Assembly (NCBI RefSeq): GCF_016587375.1
Contig: NZ_BNJG01000004.1
Span: forward strand, 186,001 to 250,000
Origin: Ktedonobacter robiniae
Lineage (GTDB): Bacteria; Chloroflexota; Ktedonobacteria; Ktedonobacterales; Ktedonobacteraceae
Length of the DNA stretch: 64,000 nucleotides
Direction: 5' to 3'
Shown here: positions 18,901 to 29,530 of the stretch, in pieces
Layout: every line of letters starts with the position of its first letter
Position numbering within the stretch: the first letter of the stretch is position 1
Position numbers and translations under genes: made by a program
Notes under the pieces: model-generated
What the model was told of the DNA's origin: nothing
What the model saw: the letters and a program-made list of their open reading frames with translations, nothing else
The model's database searches: none

Positions 18901-21900
18901 CCTGGTGATCTAGCCAGACCTGGGGTGTTTGGCTGACACAATAGACCGTCTCATGCCAGGGGGTGGGATGCTTAATCGCGGTATCCTGCACGAGCAAGCT
19001 AGTAAACACCACGGGCATCAACGCCTTGCCGACTTCTCCTTGCGCGCGCGCCATATGCCGCAAGACCTGAAGACCGCTATAGAGGCTATGATCTAAATCC
19101 GCCCATAACTGCGCCTGCAACCGCTTTGCCCGCTGCTCAAAGTTCGCGCCTCCCATGGTATCCACCTCTAAGAGGGTAAGCGAGGTAAAATCACCCACAA
19201 TCTCGTTGACCTCTGGATGCAGCGGCAGGCGGTTAAACAAGGTCAGATTAATGCTAAAACGCGGCGACTTACTCCAGGCGGTAAGGATTTCAGCGAAGGC
19301 CGCCAGCAAGACGCACGAGGGGGTTATCCCGGCCCTCATGGCAAGGACTTTCAATTGTTGCCAGGACTCGCGGGACAGATGCCCCTCCCGATGCACGGTT
19401 CGCGCCTGCGTCAGCAGGGCTGGATTCCTACTGATCGGCAAATCTGGGGCCGCCGGCAAATGAGGCAGGCGCTCTAACCAGTACTGCTCATCTCGTCGAT
19501 AGCGCTCAGTGCTTTCCAGCGCGCTTGAGGCCAGGGCGTAATCTCTAAAAGAAAGCTCCAGTGGAGGAAGCACCTCATCAGGATAGCTATAGCAGTAGGC
19601 AAACTCCTGGATGAGGATATTCATGCTCCAGGCATCAGCGAATAGCACTTCGACACTTACATGCAAGCGGTAGAGATGCTCATCAAGACGCGAGACGCGC
19701 AACGCGAAGGTAGGCCAGGACTCAACATTGAAGAGTTGATGATCCATCTGTTGCCGGATCTCCGCCAGGCGGGCCTCTCGCTCCTGGGAGAAACGGTCGC
19801 GCAGGTCCTCGAACTCAACATGATACGCGGGAACATGCTCTAGAATCTGCTGTTGACCATCCGGCAGGATAATCGTGCGCAGCATCTCATGGCGCGCAAT
19901 CAACTTCTGGATCGCGCTGTTGAGGCGCTGCATATCAAGGTCCAGGGCCTCCACTTCAATATAGCCATGATTGCCGACGTTGCCTAGCTCAAAGGTGTCG
20001 CTACGCCCGATCCAGTAGGCCTGCTGCACATCCGTGATGGGAAATGGCAGGTGGCGCCGCTTGCGATCATGCTGTACAGGTGGCAGTTCCGCTTCCTGCT
20101 GTATCACGGTCGCATCGGCCTGCTTTTGCTTGATAAGCTGGGCGCAGGCGAGCGGCGTGGCATGGGTAACGAACTCGCTGAGCGTCAAAGCGACATCGAA
20201 ATTGTGGCGAATACTGGTCAGGAGTTGAGCGGCGAACAGCGAATGGCCGCCAAGCTCAAAAAAGCTCTGTTCAGGCTCGATCTCCCGCACACCCAGTATC
20301 TGTTGCCAGATGCGCAGCAACCGTTCTTCGACAGAGGCATCGTGTTGAGATGCCTGTACGCTCCCAAGCTCCCCCGTGTAACGCACACAAGTGGTTTCAG
20401 GCGGAGTACTGATCGTTTCGATATCAAGCCACTCAGGCCACACCCGCTCACGCTGCCAGCTATACGATGGCAAACTCACACACTGCCCTTCACGCGCATA
20501 GAGCGCCTGCCAGTCTACCGTGAAGCCAGCGGCATAGAGCGTTCCCAGCGTTTTCAGCAGGGCGGGGCTATCACTCTCCTGCCAGCCCAACGACGGCAGC
20601 GTGTAGCATTCCAGATTATGGTGCAGTAAACGCGCAAGAACGGCCCCAAGCGCGGTCGAGGGAAGGCCAAGCTCCACAAACGTATCATAGCCCTCCTTGA
20701 GCATCTGATCAATGACAGAGGCCGAGAGGTCGGGAATGCCCGGACGCAGCACAATTGACGCGGACGCCTGGTACTGTCCCAGCGTCGTGGAGTAGAGCGG
20801 AATGGTCGCCTTCTCCAGGCTGTGGCTCGCCGTTGGCTGCGCCCCGCCATGCTGGGCGTGTTCTTGCTGTTCGGCGTAGTGAAGCAGAAACGCCATTGCC
20901 ACATCTAAAGAGAGCGCACCCGCAATACATGCAGCGGCAACCTCTCCCTGTCCTTCGCCAATGACGGCATCGGGCGAGACGCCAAATGAAGACCATAACA
21001 CCGCTAACGCGACCTGGAACGAGAAGAACACAAGCGCATCGGGGACCGTAGCACTAAAACGAAAACGATCTGTCGTCGCTAGTTCCAGCAGAGGACTTCC
21101 GGTCAATGACAGGAAGATGCGGTGGCACTCCTCAAGGGTTCTGCGGAACGCGGCCCCTTGCCACAGCCGCTCGCTCTCCATCATCTTGCGCGGCGGCCCC
21201 TGGTATTCGCACAGGAAAACCAGCTTATGGCGTTTAGCGCGACTTGCCCCTCCTTCAGAACCGGATGAGCTATCCACGAGCAACGCATCCAGGGCAGCGA
21301 CGGCCTCCAAAGCGGTTTTACCGTTGACCGCCAGGCGATATGGGTGATGCGAGCGGCGAGCGCCAGCTGTATAGCAAATATCGTACCAGCTATGCCGCAT
21401 CCCTTCCTCAGGGGAACACAAGAAATCGCGCATCGCCCTGGCCTGCTCTACCAGGGCTTCTTTACTGCGAGCCGAGAGGGGCAGGATGCACGCCTGCTCT
21501 GTCTCCACCTGGCGAGGCTCCTTCTCCGGGGCTGTGAGAATCAGGTGAGCATTAGCCCCTGTCAAAGAGAGCGTTGTCACGCTCGCGACACGCTTCCCAC
21601 CGCTTCTCTCAGGCCAGGGACACGCGGCTCGTGGGGCCTCTAGAAGCCCCTGTTGCGCGGTAAGCGCGGGACCAGGGGTTTCAATATTGAGCGTGGGGGG
21701 AATCTGCTCATGATAAAGCGCGAGCGCGACTTTAATGACGCTGGCAATGCCAGAAGCCGCCTCTAAATTACCAATATTGGTCTTGACCGAACCAACCATA
21801 CAGGGATGAGTACGCTCCTCGCTGGCCCCGACAACAGCGCCCAGCGCGTTCAACTCAATCAGGTCTCCCTGGACAAAGCCTGAACCGTGCAACTCCGCGT

Positions 21901-22818
21901 AGTCAACGTCCGAGGGCGTATACCAGCCCCCTCATACGCGTCCCGTAGCAAACGTTCCTGCGCGCGCTGATCCGACGCGATAATCCATTGATTATGCCCA
22001 TTATGATTAATAGCGATTCCTTCGATGAGTGCGTACACGCGATCAGCAGGCTTTACCAGTGAGAGAGGCTTGAGCACAACGATGCCCGCGCCCTCGCCCC
22101 GTACCGTTCCGTTCGCCTCTGCGTTCAGCGCCCGACATTGCCCATCAGGGGAGAGCAAGCCCGCCTTTGAGACGATGATCATGCCATCAGGAGAGAGCAT
22201 CAAACTCACGCCACCAGCCAGGGCCATGGTCGCCTCTCCCAACCAGAGGCTCTGACACGCCATTTGAATGGCGGCGAGCGAGGAAGTGCAGCCAGCATCC
22301 AGTGATACACTCGGCCCCTTCAGGTCAAACATGTAGGAAAGGCGACTGGACGCGAACCCACTCTCATTGCCAGTCGCAGTATAGCCATCAATCTGGGACC
22401 AGTTGCGGCTCTGTAGGCGGAGGTAATCACTCCACCCAATACCGATAGAGACGCTTGTTCGGCTTCCCGCTATTTGCGACATGGAAAGACCAGCATCTTC
22501 AAACGCCTCCCAGGCCACCTCAAGCAATAAACGCTGCTGAGGGTCCATCATCTTCACTTCGCGTGGAGATATGCGAAATGCGCGCCAATCAAACTGATCT
22601 ACCTGCTCAAGAAACCCGCCCCAACGGCTTGTTGTCCTCCCCGCAACAGTCGGGTCCGCATCATATAACGACGCGCTATCCCAACGATCATGAGGGACTT
22701 CACGAATGGCACTTCGCCCCTGTTGCAGTAACTTCCAGAACTCACGCAGATTCTTAGCCTGAGGAAAACGACAGCCAATACCAACTATGGCGATGGGCTG
22801 CAAGCGATCTTGTTGCAT
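15929..22818 (-). CDS. Hybrid PKS-NRPS, KS-AT(degenerate)-ACP-Cy-A(Cys)-Ox-PCP, one frameshift
   Basis: About 2,290 residues once a missing base near 21913-21923 is restored. The KS has its Cys (GCTSSLA) and first His (LHGSG), but the second His motif reads NIGNLE. The AT is degenerate: GHSxG reads GEGQG, so there is no nucleophilic serine, and the small subdomain carrying the substrate motif is absent. An ACP (LGGHSL) is followed by a heterocyclization domain (FPITDVQQAYWIGR; DxxxxDxxS reads ExxxxDxxS), then an A domain whose specificity residues read DLYNLSLIW, the known cysteine code. Between the A8 region and NGKVDR sits about 210 residues of FMN nitroreductase/McbC-type thiazoline oxidase. 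A PCP (LGGNSL) ends the module. Predicted role: transfer of the starter acyl chain, cysteine incorporation, cyclization and oxidation to a thiazole. Confidence 0.92.
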
Positions 22819-22885
22819 TATGCATCTTCCTTAACTTACTGGCGTCTTGCTCCCGTCTCGCTCCCGACCGACACGCCATGCTTAT

Positions 22886-22928
22886 ATGGTCAACACCATT
22901 ACAGGTAACGGCAGCCACTACCTGTAAT
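22886..22928 (-). promoter_or_regulatory. 31-bp inverted repeat with TTGACC box, copy 1
   Basis: Lies between the carrier-protein gene and the hybrid PKS gene start. On the plus strand ATTACAGGTA pairs perfectly with TACCTGTAAT across 11 bases (22898-22928), and GGTCAAC lies just to the left. In the transcribed (minus) sense the order is inverted repeat, then GTTGACC, then AAG-ATGG-GTG. The same arrangement occurs at 29531-29574. It could be a promoter with an upstream activator site for the PKS gene, or an RNA hairpin. No good -10 box follows the TTGACC. Confidence 0.45.
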
Positions 22929-22959
22929 AGAGCGCGCTCCCCGACCGGTTGAAGGCGTA

Positions 22960-23226
22960 TTATGGTCGGGCGGCTTTCTCATGCATAAGGATCAGGTCGG
23001 TAATAGAGAGTAACGAGCTGAAATACTCAGCCGTAATATCATCAGCCGGCACCTCAACCCCGAACTGCTGCTGAATGAAACCAAGCAGGCGTACAATCTC
23101 TAACGAGTTGATCACGCCCCACTCCAATAAAGGCGTGGACTCGTCCAGCCCGATATCCTTCCCATCCAATACTTCAGTTATAAAATACTGTTTTAAACGT
23201 TCAACTATTTCTATGCGAGACATCAA
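22960..23226 (-). CDS. Free-standing prolyl/pyrrolyl carrier protein
   Basis: 88-residue carrier protein. The phosphopantetheine serine lies in GVINSLEIV, the form seen in stand-alone starter carriers such as PltL rather than the LGGHS of modular PCPs. It holds the proline that the neighbouring ligase loads, is oxidised there to pyrrole-2-carboxyl, may be halogenated there, and then passes the acyl group to the hybrid PKS. The gene overlaps the ligase gene by 4 bp and is followed after 141 bp by the PKS gene. Confidence 0.88.
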   Translation of the reverse strand: MMSRIEIVERLKQYFITEVLDGKDIGLDESTPLLEWGVINSLEIVRLLGFIQQQFGVEVPADDITAEYFSSLLSITDLILMHEKAARP

Positions 23227-24739
23227 CGTTTCTCCCCCTGTGATGTAGAACTTGCGAGTTGTTGCGCCAGGGAAAGCCTATCCACTTTCCCATTGCGGGT
23301 CCGTGGCAAGGCCTCCATCAGCGAGATGTCATCAACGATCATGTAGCGAGGCAAGCGCTCGGCACAGTGGCGTTTAACTTCCAACAATGATAGGCCCCCC
23401 TGCTCGCCCACAACCAGAAAAGCAACCAGACGAGCGGCAACATCTTGCCCCTGCACAAGTACCACAACTTCTTGTATAGCTGGATGCGCCTCAAGGGCCA
23501 CCTCAATCGCTCCCAGCTCAATACGATGTCCCCGAATCTTGACCATATGATCACGACGACCGAGATAACTGTAATTCCCATCCTCCTGGAGGCATACTAT
23601 ATCACCGGTTGCATAGCGCGCTTCCTGGAGCGCGGGTTGCCCCCAATACCCGACCATCACCGTTGGCCCCTCAACAATTAACTCACCCTCTTCACCGGGC
23701 AAGGCCCGCCCCCATCATCCTTGCGAACCCAGACCGTATCGCCAGAACAGGCCAGTCCGATAGGGATGGGCGTTTCCTGCGCGCCATCGCGAGTGGACAC
23801 CTCATAATAGGTACAGACATTCGTCTCCGTCGGACCATAGAGATTCAGATAGCGCGGACGAGGCCAGCGCTGGTAGAGTGTGCGCAAATGCTTGATCGGG
23901 AATGGCTCACCCGCGAAAAGGATCGCCCGTAGCGGCAGGTCTGGCAGGTCTAACAGCCCACCCGCCCCCACCATTAAGGTCAAGGCCGACGGCACCGAAT
24001 ACCAGATGGTTAGCCCCTCCTGCACCAGAAACCGCACCAGCCTTTGTGGCAAATACGCGATTCCATCAGGAATTAAACAGACCGTCGCGCCCGCGTGAAA
24101 GGCCACATAGAGATCTAACACAGAGAGATCAAAATGGAATGGCGCGTGATTGGCGAGGCGATCCACGGGTGTAACCCCCAACGTCGTCGCGGCCCAGGTG
24201 ATAAAAGCGAGCGCATTGCGACTACTAATGCATACGCCCTTTGGTTGTCCTGTAGATCCTGAAGTATACAATATATAGTTAATTACATCATCTGCTTGCT
24301 CTGGCACATCGAGCGAAGCAGTGGGTAACTGGCGGATACTGGCCCACTCACCATCCTCTCCGTCCAGCCAGAGGCAGATCACAGCCAATGCACCCTCACT
24401 CAGGATATGCTCCGACCGCTTATGCGTCGTCACCAGGACGCGCATAGCGCAGTCGCTGGCGATAGAACGTATACGAGCGGCGGGACTCAGCGGGTCTAAA
24501 GGCACATATATCGCATTCAAGCGTAATGCGGCCTGCATGACCGCCACAGAAATAGCTGACTTCTCCAGCCAGATCCCGACGCGATCACCACGCCCCACGC
24601 CTAGCTCCCGGAGTTTGTGAGCCAGACGGTTCGCCAGGTGATCGAGGGCGCCATAGGTAAGGCTGGTATCGGGAGCCTGGACAGCCACTGCATCAGGTGT
24701 CAGTTCCACGCTGCGAAGCACAAGGTCACGTAAGATCAT
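23223..24739 (-). CDS. L-prolyl-AMP ligase (PltF-like stand-alone A domain), one frameshift
   Basis: Stand-alone adenylation enzyme that activates L-proline and loads it on the carrier protein. The N-terminal part (23678-24739) has TSGSTGQPKG. The specificity residues, read from FDLSVLD, WYSVPS, LFAGEP and LYGPTETNVC, give DLLYLALVC, the code reported for PltF/RedM-type proline ligases. The C-terminal part (23223-23702) carries YATGD, IRGHRIELG and the lysine motif NGKVDR. One base is missing in the GC-rich stretch near 23703-23714; restoring it joins the two parts through GGRALPGEEG. It overlaps the dehydrogenase upstream and the carrier downstream by 4 bp each, the usual tight order of these starter operons. 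Confidence 0.9.
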
Positions 24740-25878
24740 AATCCCAACTCATTGGCGATAATATCACGCTGCATTTCAGCGGTTCCCGAAAATAGCGTAC
24801 CGGGAATAGCATCCCGCAACATCCGCTCAATGCCATAGTCACAGTCAATCCCCCGCGCTCCATGGATGTGAAGGGCGTCCAACCCACCCTGGACCGCCGC
24901 CGAACTCACCGCTAACTTGGAGAGCGCGATCTCTAAGGTCGCTGGCTCTCCACGCCCAAAGAGCCAGCAGCTACGGTAGAGCAACAACCTGGACATTTCC
25001 AGCCGTAGCTTCATATCCGCCACGCGATGGGCTACCGCCTGATTCCTACCGATAGGCTTGCCAAATTGGCGGCGCTCGCGTGCATAGTGAATTGTGCGCT
25101 CTAATTGCCGCTCCATAACGCCTAGATACAAAGCGAACAGACAGGCACGCTCCCAAAGCATTGATCGCTTAAAGAGGCTGGCCCCCTGTCCTTCTTTTCC
25201 CAGGCGATGAGACGCGGGTACGCGGCAACCCTCAAAAGAGACGCGGCACGCGGGCGTACTGGTCAGGCCCATTTTCGTAAATGGCTCTCCCAGAATCAGG
25301 CCCGGCGTTGTACGCTCCACTACAAACGCGGAGATGCCGAGATAGCCGTGCGCAGGATTGGTCCTGGCATACACCACAAAGACATCCGCCACGGGACCAT
25401 TGCTCACATAACTCTTGCAGCCATCCAGGACATACTCATCTCCCTCGCGGACCGCCCGCGTGTGTAACGCGAACACATCGGAGCCGGCATCATCTTCCGT
25501 AATCGCGTTCCCGCCAACAAAACGCCCCGCGCATAATCCAGGAAGGAAGGACTCCTTCAGTGAGTCGGAACCAGCCTCCACAATGGGCATGGTACAGGCC
25601 AGCAAGTGGGCCGCAGCGGAGAAGACAAGACCCGTATCCTCACAGCCAAACCCAAAAGCTTCTAGCGCCAGCGCCGTCGTCAACGCGTCGTATCCCCCAC
25701 CACCATACGCCTGGGAGACACACAATCCCAGCAGGCCAGCCTCCGCGCATCGACGCCATTGCGCGCGCGTCCAGAAATCACCCTGAGCTTGTCGCTGGTC
25801 ATCATGAGAAATAGCTTGAGCTATTGTCCGCAGAGAGTGGGATAGCTCCTGCTGTTCCTGTGTCCATGCAAAATCCAT
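24736..25878 (-). CDS. Prolyl-carrier-protein dehydrogenase (PltE-like acyl-CoA dehydrogenase)
   Basis: FAD enzyme of the acyl-CoA dehydrogenase fold, expected to oxidise L-prolyl-S-carrier to pyrrolyl-2-carboxyl-S-carrier. The usual C-terminal base in YEGT is replaced (FSGT). A glutamate in MLWERACLF, about 22 residues before the ARERRQFGKPIG segment, matches the alternative base position used by isovaleryl-CoA and prolyl-carrier dehydrogenases. Met8 of the longest ORF is taken as the start because AGGAG lies eight bases upstream. It sits directly before the proline ligase and carrier genes. This residue pattern plus context makes the prolyl role much likelier than fatty-acid oxidation. Confidence 0.88.
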   Translation of the reverse strand: MDFAWTQEQQELSHSLRTIAQAISHDDQRQAQGDFWTRAQWRRCAEAGLLGLCVSQAYGGGGYDALTTALALEAFGFGCEDTGLVFSAAAHLLACTMPIVEAGSDSLKESFLPGLCAGRFVGGNAITEDDAGSDVFALHTRAVREGDEYVLDGCKSYVSNGPVADVFVVYARTNPAHGYLGISAFVVERTTPGLILGEPFTKMGLTSTPACRVSFEGCRVPASHRLGKEGQGASLFKRSMLWERACLFALYLGVMERQLERTIHYARERRQFGKPIGRNQAVAHRVADMKLRLEMSRLLLYRSCWLFGRGEPATLEIALSKLAVSSAAVQGGLDALHIHGARGIDCDYGIERMLRDAIPGTLFSGTAEMQRDIIANELGL

Positions 25879-25907
25879 ACCATTGACTCCTGTACACACC
25901 GACGATG

Positions 25908-27188
25908 CTATTCATCCGCACCTTCACCGCTAACACCGAGCGCCATCGCCCCATCCAGTTGTTCACTTATTGTTTCCGTTGGCATAAGAGAGGTACGATA
26001 GCCAAGCAACGGCAACAACGGAGATGCCATCATTGTCGTTACGAGCGCCATAATGACAAGCATTGCAAAGAGAGTGGGCGAGAGAATGCCCAGTTCGTAC
26101 CCAATATTTAAAACAATCAATTCAACCAGCCCCCTGGTGTTCATTAACACGCCCAGGCTAATGGCCGTGTGCCAGGATTCGCCCGAAAAGGCAACCGGTA
26201 AAGCTCCCCCCAGAATCTTTCCCAGGCAGGCAACGCCGAGAATAAGCGCGCAAATGCCAAGCAACGCCGGCCCTTGAATCAAGCCTATCTGTGTGCGCAA
26301 CCCGCTAAACACAAAGAACAGGGGCAGGAAAAGCAAATTGTTCACCTGATCGAGGCTGCGCACTTGCCCGACAAATCTGACTTTCCTCGGCACAATGACC
26401 CCGGTAAGAAAAGCGCCAAAGATGGGATGAATCCCAATCGCATTGGTTGAGAATGAAGCGAGCAGCAGCACGCCCATGTTGATGGCGAGCAGCAGATGAG
26501 GAGACGACACACGCTGTACGGCATACTTGAGCAGTGGCCGCACGACCAGCAACATCACGCCTATAAACGCCACGGTCAGGCCGACGATGAGAAAGATCGA
26601 TGTAAAATCATGCGCATGAATCGTCGCCACAACAAAGGCCAGCAAACACCAGGCAACAACATCGTCAACAGACGCGCAGGTTAATGCCAGCATCCCCACT
26701 TTGGTACCTAGCATGCGCTTCTCGGCGAGCAAGCGCGCCAGGACAGGAAAGGCCGTAATCGACATCGCCGTTCCCATAAGCAACACAAAAGGGACAAAGG
26801 CTGCTCGCGGCCCGGCGAAATAGGGATAGAGGAAGTACGCGAGAATGGAACCAGAAGCGAATGGCAGCAGAATACCGCAGGCCGAGACGATGGCTGCCTG
26901 CTTACTATGCCGCAGCATCAACTGCACATCCAGCCTGGTCCCTAACGAAAACATATAGAGGATCAGCCCGATATCACCCAGCGTTTGCAACATGGGCAAT
27001 GTAGCCGTTGGAAAGAGCAGAGCCTCGACCCCCGGAAAGATCCCCCCCAGCAAAGAAGGCCCCAGAACAAGCCCCGCCAGGATTTCCCCAATGACCCATT
27101 GCACACCAACCCATTTACTCAGGTAGCCAAACAACTGAACCGCCAGCAGAATCACTATAAGCTGAAGCAGAATTTGTCCCGTATACAT
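25908..27188 (-). CDS. CPA2-type cation/proton antiporter
   Basis: 426 residues, about 12 hydrophobic segments, with no C-terminal TrkA-N or RCK domain, so it resembles the NapA/GerN branch of the KefB superfamily. It would exchange Na+ or K+ for protons across the cytoplasmic membrane. A good AAGGAG precedes the start. It ends 29 bp before the dehydrogenase start, inside the starter operon. Such transporters turn up in some antibiotic clusters, where self-protection or export has been proposed; that role here is inference, since nothing in the sequence shows the substrate. Confidence 0.85.
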   Translation of the reverse strand: MYTGQILLQLIVILLAVQLFGYLSKWVGVQWVIGEILAGLVLGPSLLGGIFPGVEALLFPTATLPMLQTLGDIGLILYMFSLGTRLDVQLMLRHSKQAAIVSACGILLPFASGSILAYFLYPYFAGPRAAFVPFVLLMGTAMSITAFPVLARLLAEKRMLGTKVGMLALTCASVDDVVAWCLLAFVVATIHAHDFTSIFLIVGLTVAFIGVMLLVVRPLLKYAVQRVSSPHLLLAINMGVLLLASFSTNAIGIHPIFGAFLTGVIVPRKVRFVGQVRSLDQVNNLLFLPLFFVFSGLRTQIGLIQGPALLGICALILGVACLGKILGGALPVAFSGESWHTAISLGVLMNTRGLVELIVLNIGYELGILSPTLFAMLVIMALVTTMMASPLLPLLGYRTSLMPTETISEQLDGAMALGVSGEGADE

Positions 27189-27267
27189 GAGATCTCCTTT
27201 CCTATGAGGGGCGGCGTCGTGTATCCAACCGACTCTTCTTCAAAGGAAACAGACAGAGAAAAGGGGG

Positions 27268-28617
27268 CTAAAAGGCAGGTTGAAAGGCATTGGCAGTGAG
27301 TTCGCCGAGGTAGCGATGCCAGATATGCTTCTCATTCTGCTCCACTTGACTCACAATATCCCGCATCTTCCCCAGCACTTCGGGCGTCTCCTCGTCATAC
27401 ACGTCTCCCTGCAAGAGCTTCAAAACGTCCAACCGGTAGCGTTGATCCTGTACAAATGCGGTAAAGAGCACGTTGAGACGATAATAGACCGAGATGAAGT
27501 CGTACCAGTTTTTCGTGCCTCGACGCATGGTACTCTCAAAGGTCGCGAAGCTCTCTTTGCGGAATTTCCCCGTCTCTGCTGCTCGCAGAATATCAGCGGA
27601 CGCAAAGCGAGCGCTATTAAGCGCGATACTCACGCCGGTAGAGAAGATAGGATCAACAAAGCGGGCCGCATCTCCAACCAGCACATAGTTATCGCCACAA
27701 ATCTGCGACATCGCGTAGCTGTAGTTCCCCTCTTCCGTAAGAGGGCGCATCTGTTGCGCGGCTCGCAACTGCTTCGCCAGTTCTGGCCTGCTCTCGATGC
27801 ATTCCCAGAAGAACGTCTCGCGCTCCTGACGTGACTTGGCGAAATGCTTCTTCTGCGTGACAACGCCAATACTGGTCACTGTGTCCGTAATGGGGATCTG
27901 CCAGATCCAGGAGTTCGTAATCGGTAAGAAGTGGACGTAAATATATTCCGCCTGCGATGGATCAGGCACCAGGGTTGTGCGATCATAGTTTTCAAACCAG
28001 GTGTGCAGGGCATACTGATCGAAGATGTTATCCTGCACACGCAGCTTCAGTTGATTTCCCAGCAGCGTCCGCCGACCGCTGGCATCAACGACCAGCCGAA
28101 CCCGTGCAGCAGCATCTTTATTGTCAGTCGTCGTATAGCAGATGCGTGGCTCATCCGGCGTCGAGAAATCAACACGCTGCACACGCACCCCTTCATACAC
28201 AGTCGCCCCTTGACGTTGCGCGTGTTGCAGAAGAAGCTGGTCAAACTTTGCCCGATCTACGTGAAAAGTATAGTTTCTATCAACACCTTCCTGCTTACGC
28301 TCCTCGAAGCTTACGCCTGCGAAGCAGTCCGCCCCTAAACCTTCCCATTTATGCTCATAGATAGGCCCATTATGAGCAGCCGTCCAGGCCGCTCCATACT
28401 TGCGTTGAAAGCCCGCGTTATCCATTTGTTCAAGAAAGTTCAACTCTTTAAAGACGCGGGTGGAAGACGGAACCAGCGACTCGCCCACATGTGGCCTGGG
28501 AAAGTGCTCCCGTTCAAAGATCACACAGGATAAGCCGCCTCTGGCAAGATAGGCCGCCGTAGCCGCTCCCGCGGGACCGCCACCAATAATACCAATATCA
28601 AAGTCAAACAAAGCCAT
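27268..28617 (-). CDS. FADH2-dependent halogenase, carrier-protein type
   Basis: 449 residues. An N-terminal GGGPAG FAD motif (about residue 12), the HVGESL segment, a lysine in FQRKYGAAW at the expected catalytic position, and WIWQIP matching the WxWxIP halogenase motif. Length and the RKYGAAW segment fit the short halogenases that act on carrier-bound substrates, such as the pyrrole halogenase PltA. It is in the same transcription unit as the proline-to-pyrrole genes, so chlorination of pyrrolyl-S-carrier is the best inference. A phenol or late-stage substrate is possible. AAAGGA lies seven bases before the ATG. Confidence 0.88.
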   Translation of the reverse strand: MALFDFDIGIIGGGPAGAATAAYLARGGLSCVIFEREHFPRPHVGESLVPSSTRVFKELNFLEQMDNAGFQRKYGAAWTAAHNGPIYEHKWEGLGADCFAGVSFEERKQEGVDRNYTFHVDRAKFDQLLLQHAQRQGATVYEGVRVQRVDFSTPDEPRICYTTTDNKDAAARVRLVVDASGRRTLLGNQLKLRVQDNIFDQYALHTWFENYDRTTLVPDPSQAEYIYVHFLPITNSWIWQIPITDTVTSIGVVTQKKHFAKSRQERETFFWECIESRPELAKQLRAAQQMRPLTEEGNYSYAMSQICGDNYVLVGDAARFVDPIFSTGVSIALNSARFASADILRAAETGKFRKESFATFESTMRRGTKNWYDFISVYYRLNVLFTAFVQDQRYRLDVLKLLQGDVYDEETPEVLGKMRDIVSQVEQNEKHIWHRYLGELTANAFQPAF

Positions 28618-28629
28618 CCTCCAATCCTT

Positions 28630-29394
28630 TTAACGCAAGGAATCAAACAAATCTAGCGCAATAGCTCGTAGCAGTGACCCCTGCTCTTTATGTAAGAAGA
28701 AATGGTCACCGGGGAAGAAACGCTGCTTAAACATGCCGCTCGTTTGGGTTTGCCAGGCGGCAAGCTCACTACGCGACACCTCTTCGTCACGCAAGCCACC
28801 AAATGCCGTAATTGGGCAACCAAGAGGCCTGGAATACGTATAGATATATTTCTCGCATATCGCGAAATCAGCGCGCAAGAGAGGCATAAGTATCTGCAAT
28901 AGCTCTGGATCCTGCATTACTTCTTCAGGAGTCCCCTGTAAGCGTTTAAGCTCCTGCACAAATTCCTGCTCAGGCAGGTGATATGTTGGAGGATCAGGAT
29001 CGGGCAACTGGGGTGCCCGGTGACCCGACATGAACAGATGGATCAGTGCCGCCTCTATGCCAGAAGTACTCAGATAACGCGCCAGTTCAAAGCTGATCAG
29101 CGCCCCCATGCTATGCCCGAAGAACGCGAAAGGCATATCAAAGTATGGGTTCAACGCAGATCCCAGCGTCTCAACGAGTGGAAGGATACCCTCAAAAGGC
29201 TTCTCCCGAAGACGATTCTCACGGCCGGGAAGTTGCACCGGGCAAACCTCTATTTCAGCGGGTAGCCGTTCTGACCATAAACGAAAAATAGAGGCCCCCC
29301 CTCCAGCATAGGGAAAACAAAACAGGCGAACGCGAGGGCGCGCTTTACGTTGCCAATAAGGCAACCAGGGCGATACAGTACTACTACTGCTCAT
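28630..29394 (-). CDS. Type II thioesterase
   Basis: Alpha/beta hydrolase of the GrsT/TEII family, which removes wrong or stalled acyl groups from carrier domains. The serine lies in GHSMG, the aspartate in GGLRDEE and the histidine in PGDHFFLH, together with FPYAGG near the N-terminus. The longest ORF begins at 29556, but the first 54 codons look non-coding; the ATG at 29394, preceded by GGAAGGAATGGAG, gives the normal family length of about 254 residues. It is placed 12 bp before the halogenase gene. Confidence 0.9.
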   Translation of the reverse strand: MSSSSTVSPWLPYWQRKARPRVRLFCFPYAGGGASIFRLWSERLPAEIEVCPVQLPGRENRLREKPFEGILPLVETLGSALNPYFDMPFAFFGHSMGALISFELARYLSTSGIEAALIHLFMSGHRAPQLPDPDPPTYHLPEQEFVQELKRLQGTPEEVMQDPELLQILMPLLRADFAICEKYIYTYSRPLGCPITAFGGLRDEEVSRSELAAWQTQTSGMFKQRFFPGDHFFLHKEQGSLLRAIALDLFDSLR

Positions 29395-29530
29395 GACTAC
29401 TCCATTCCTTCCATTGCCACGCCGTGAAAATTGCTTGTCCCCACGTCCTACAGCGCCGCGCCGATGCATCGTGTCCGGGGCGCGCCACGTGATGGATGAG
29501 TAATCCTGCTCGATACTCACCCATACTTGC

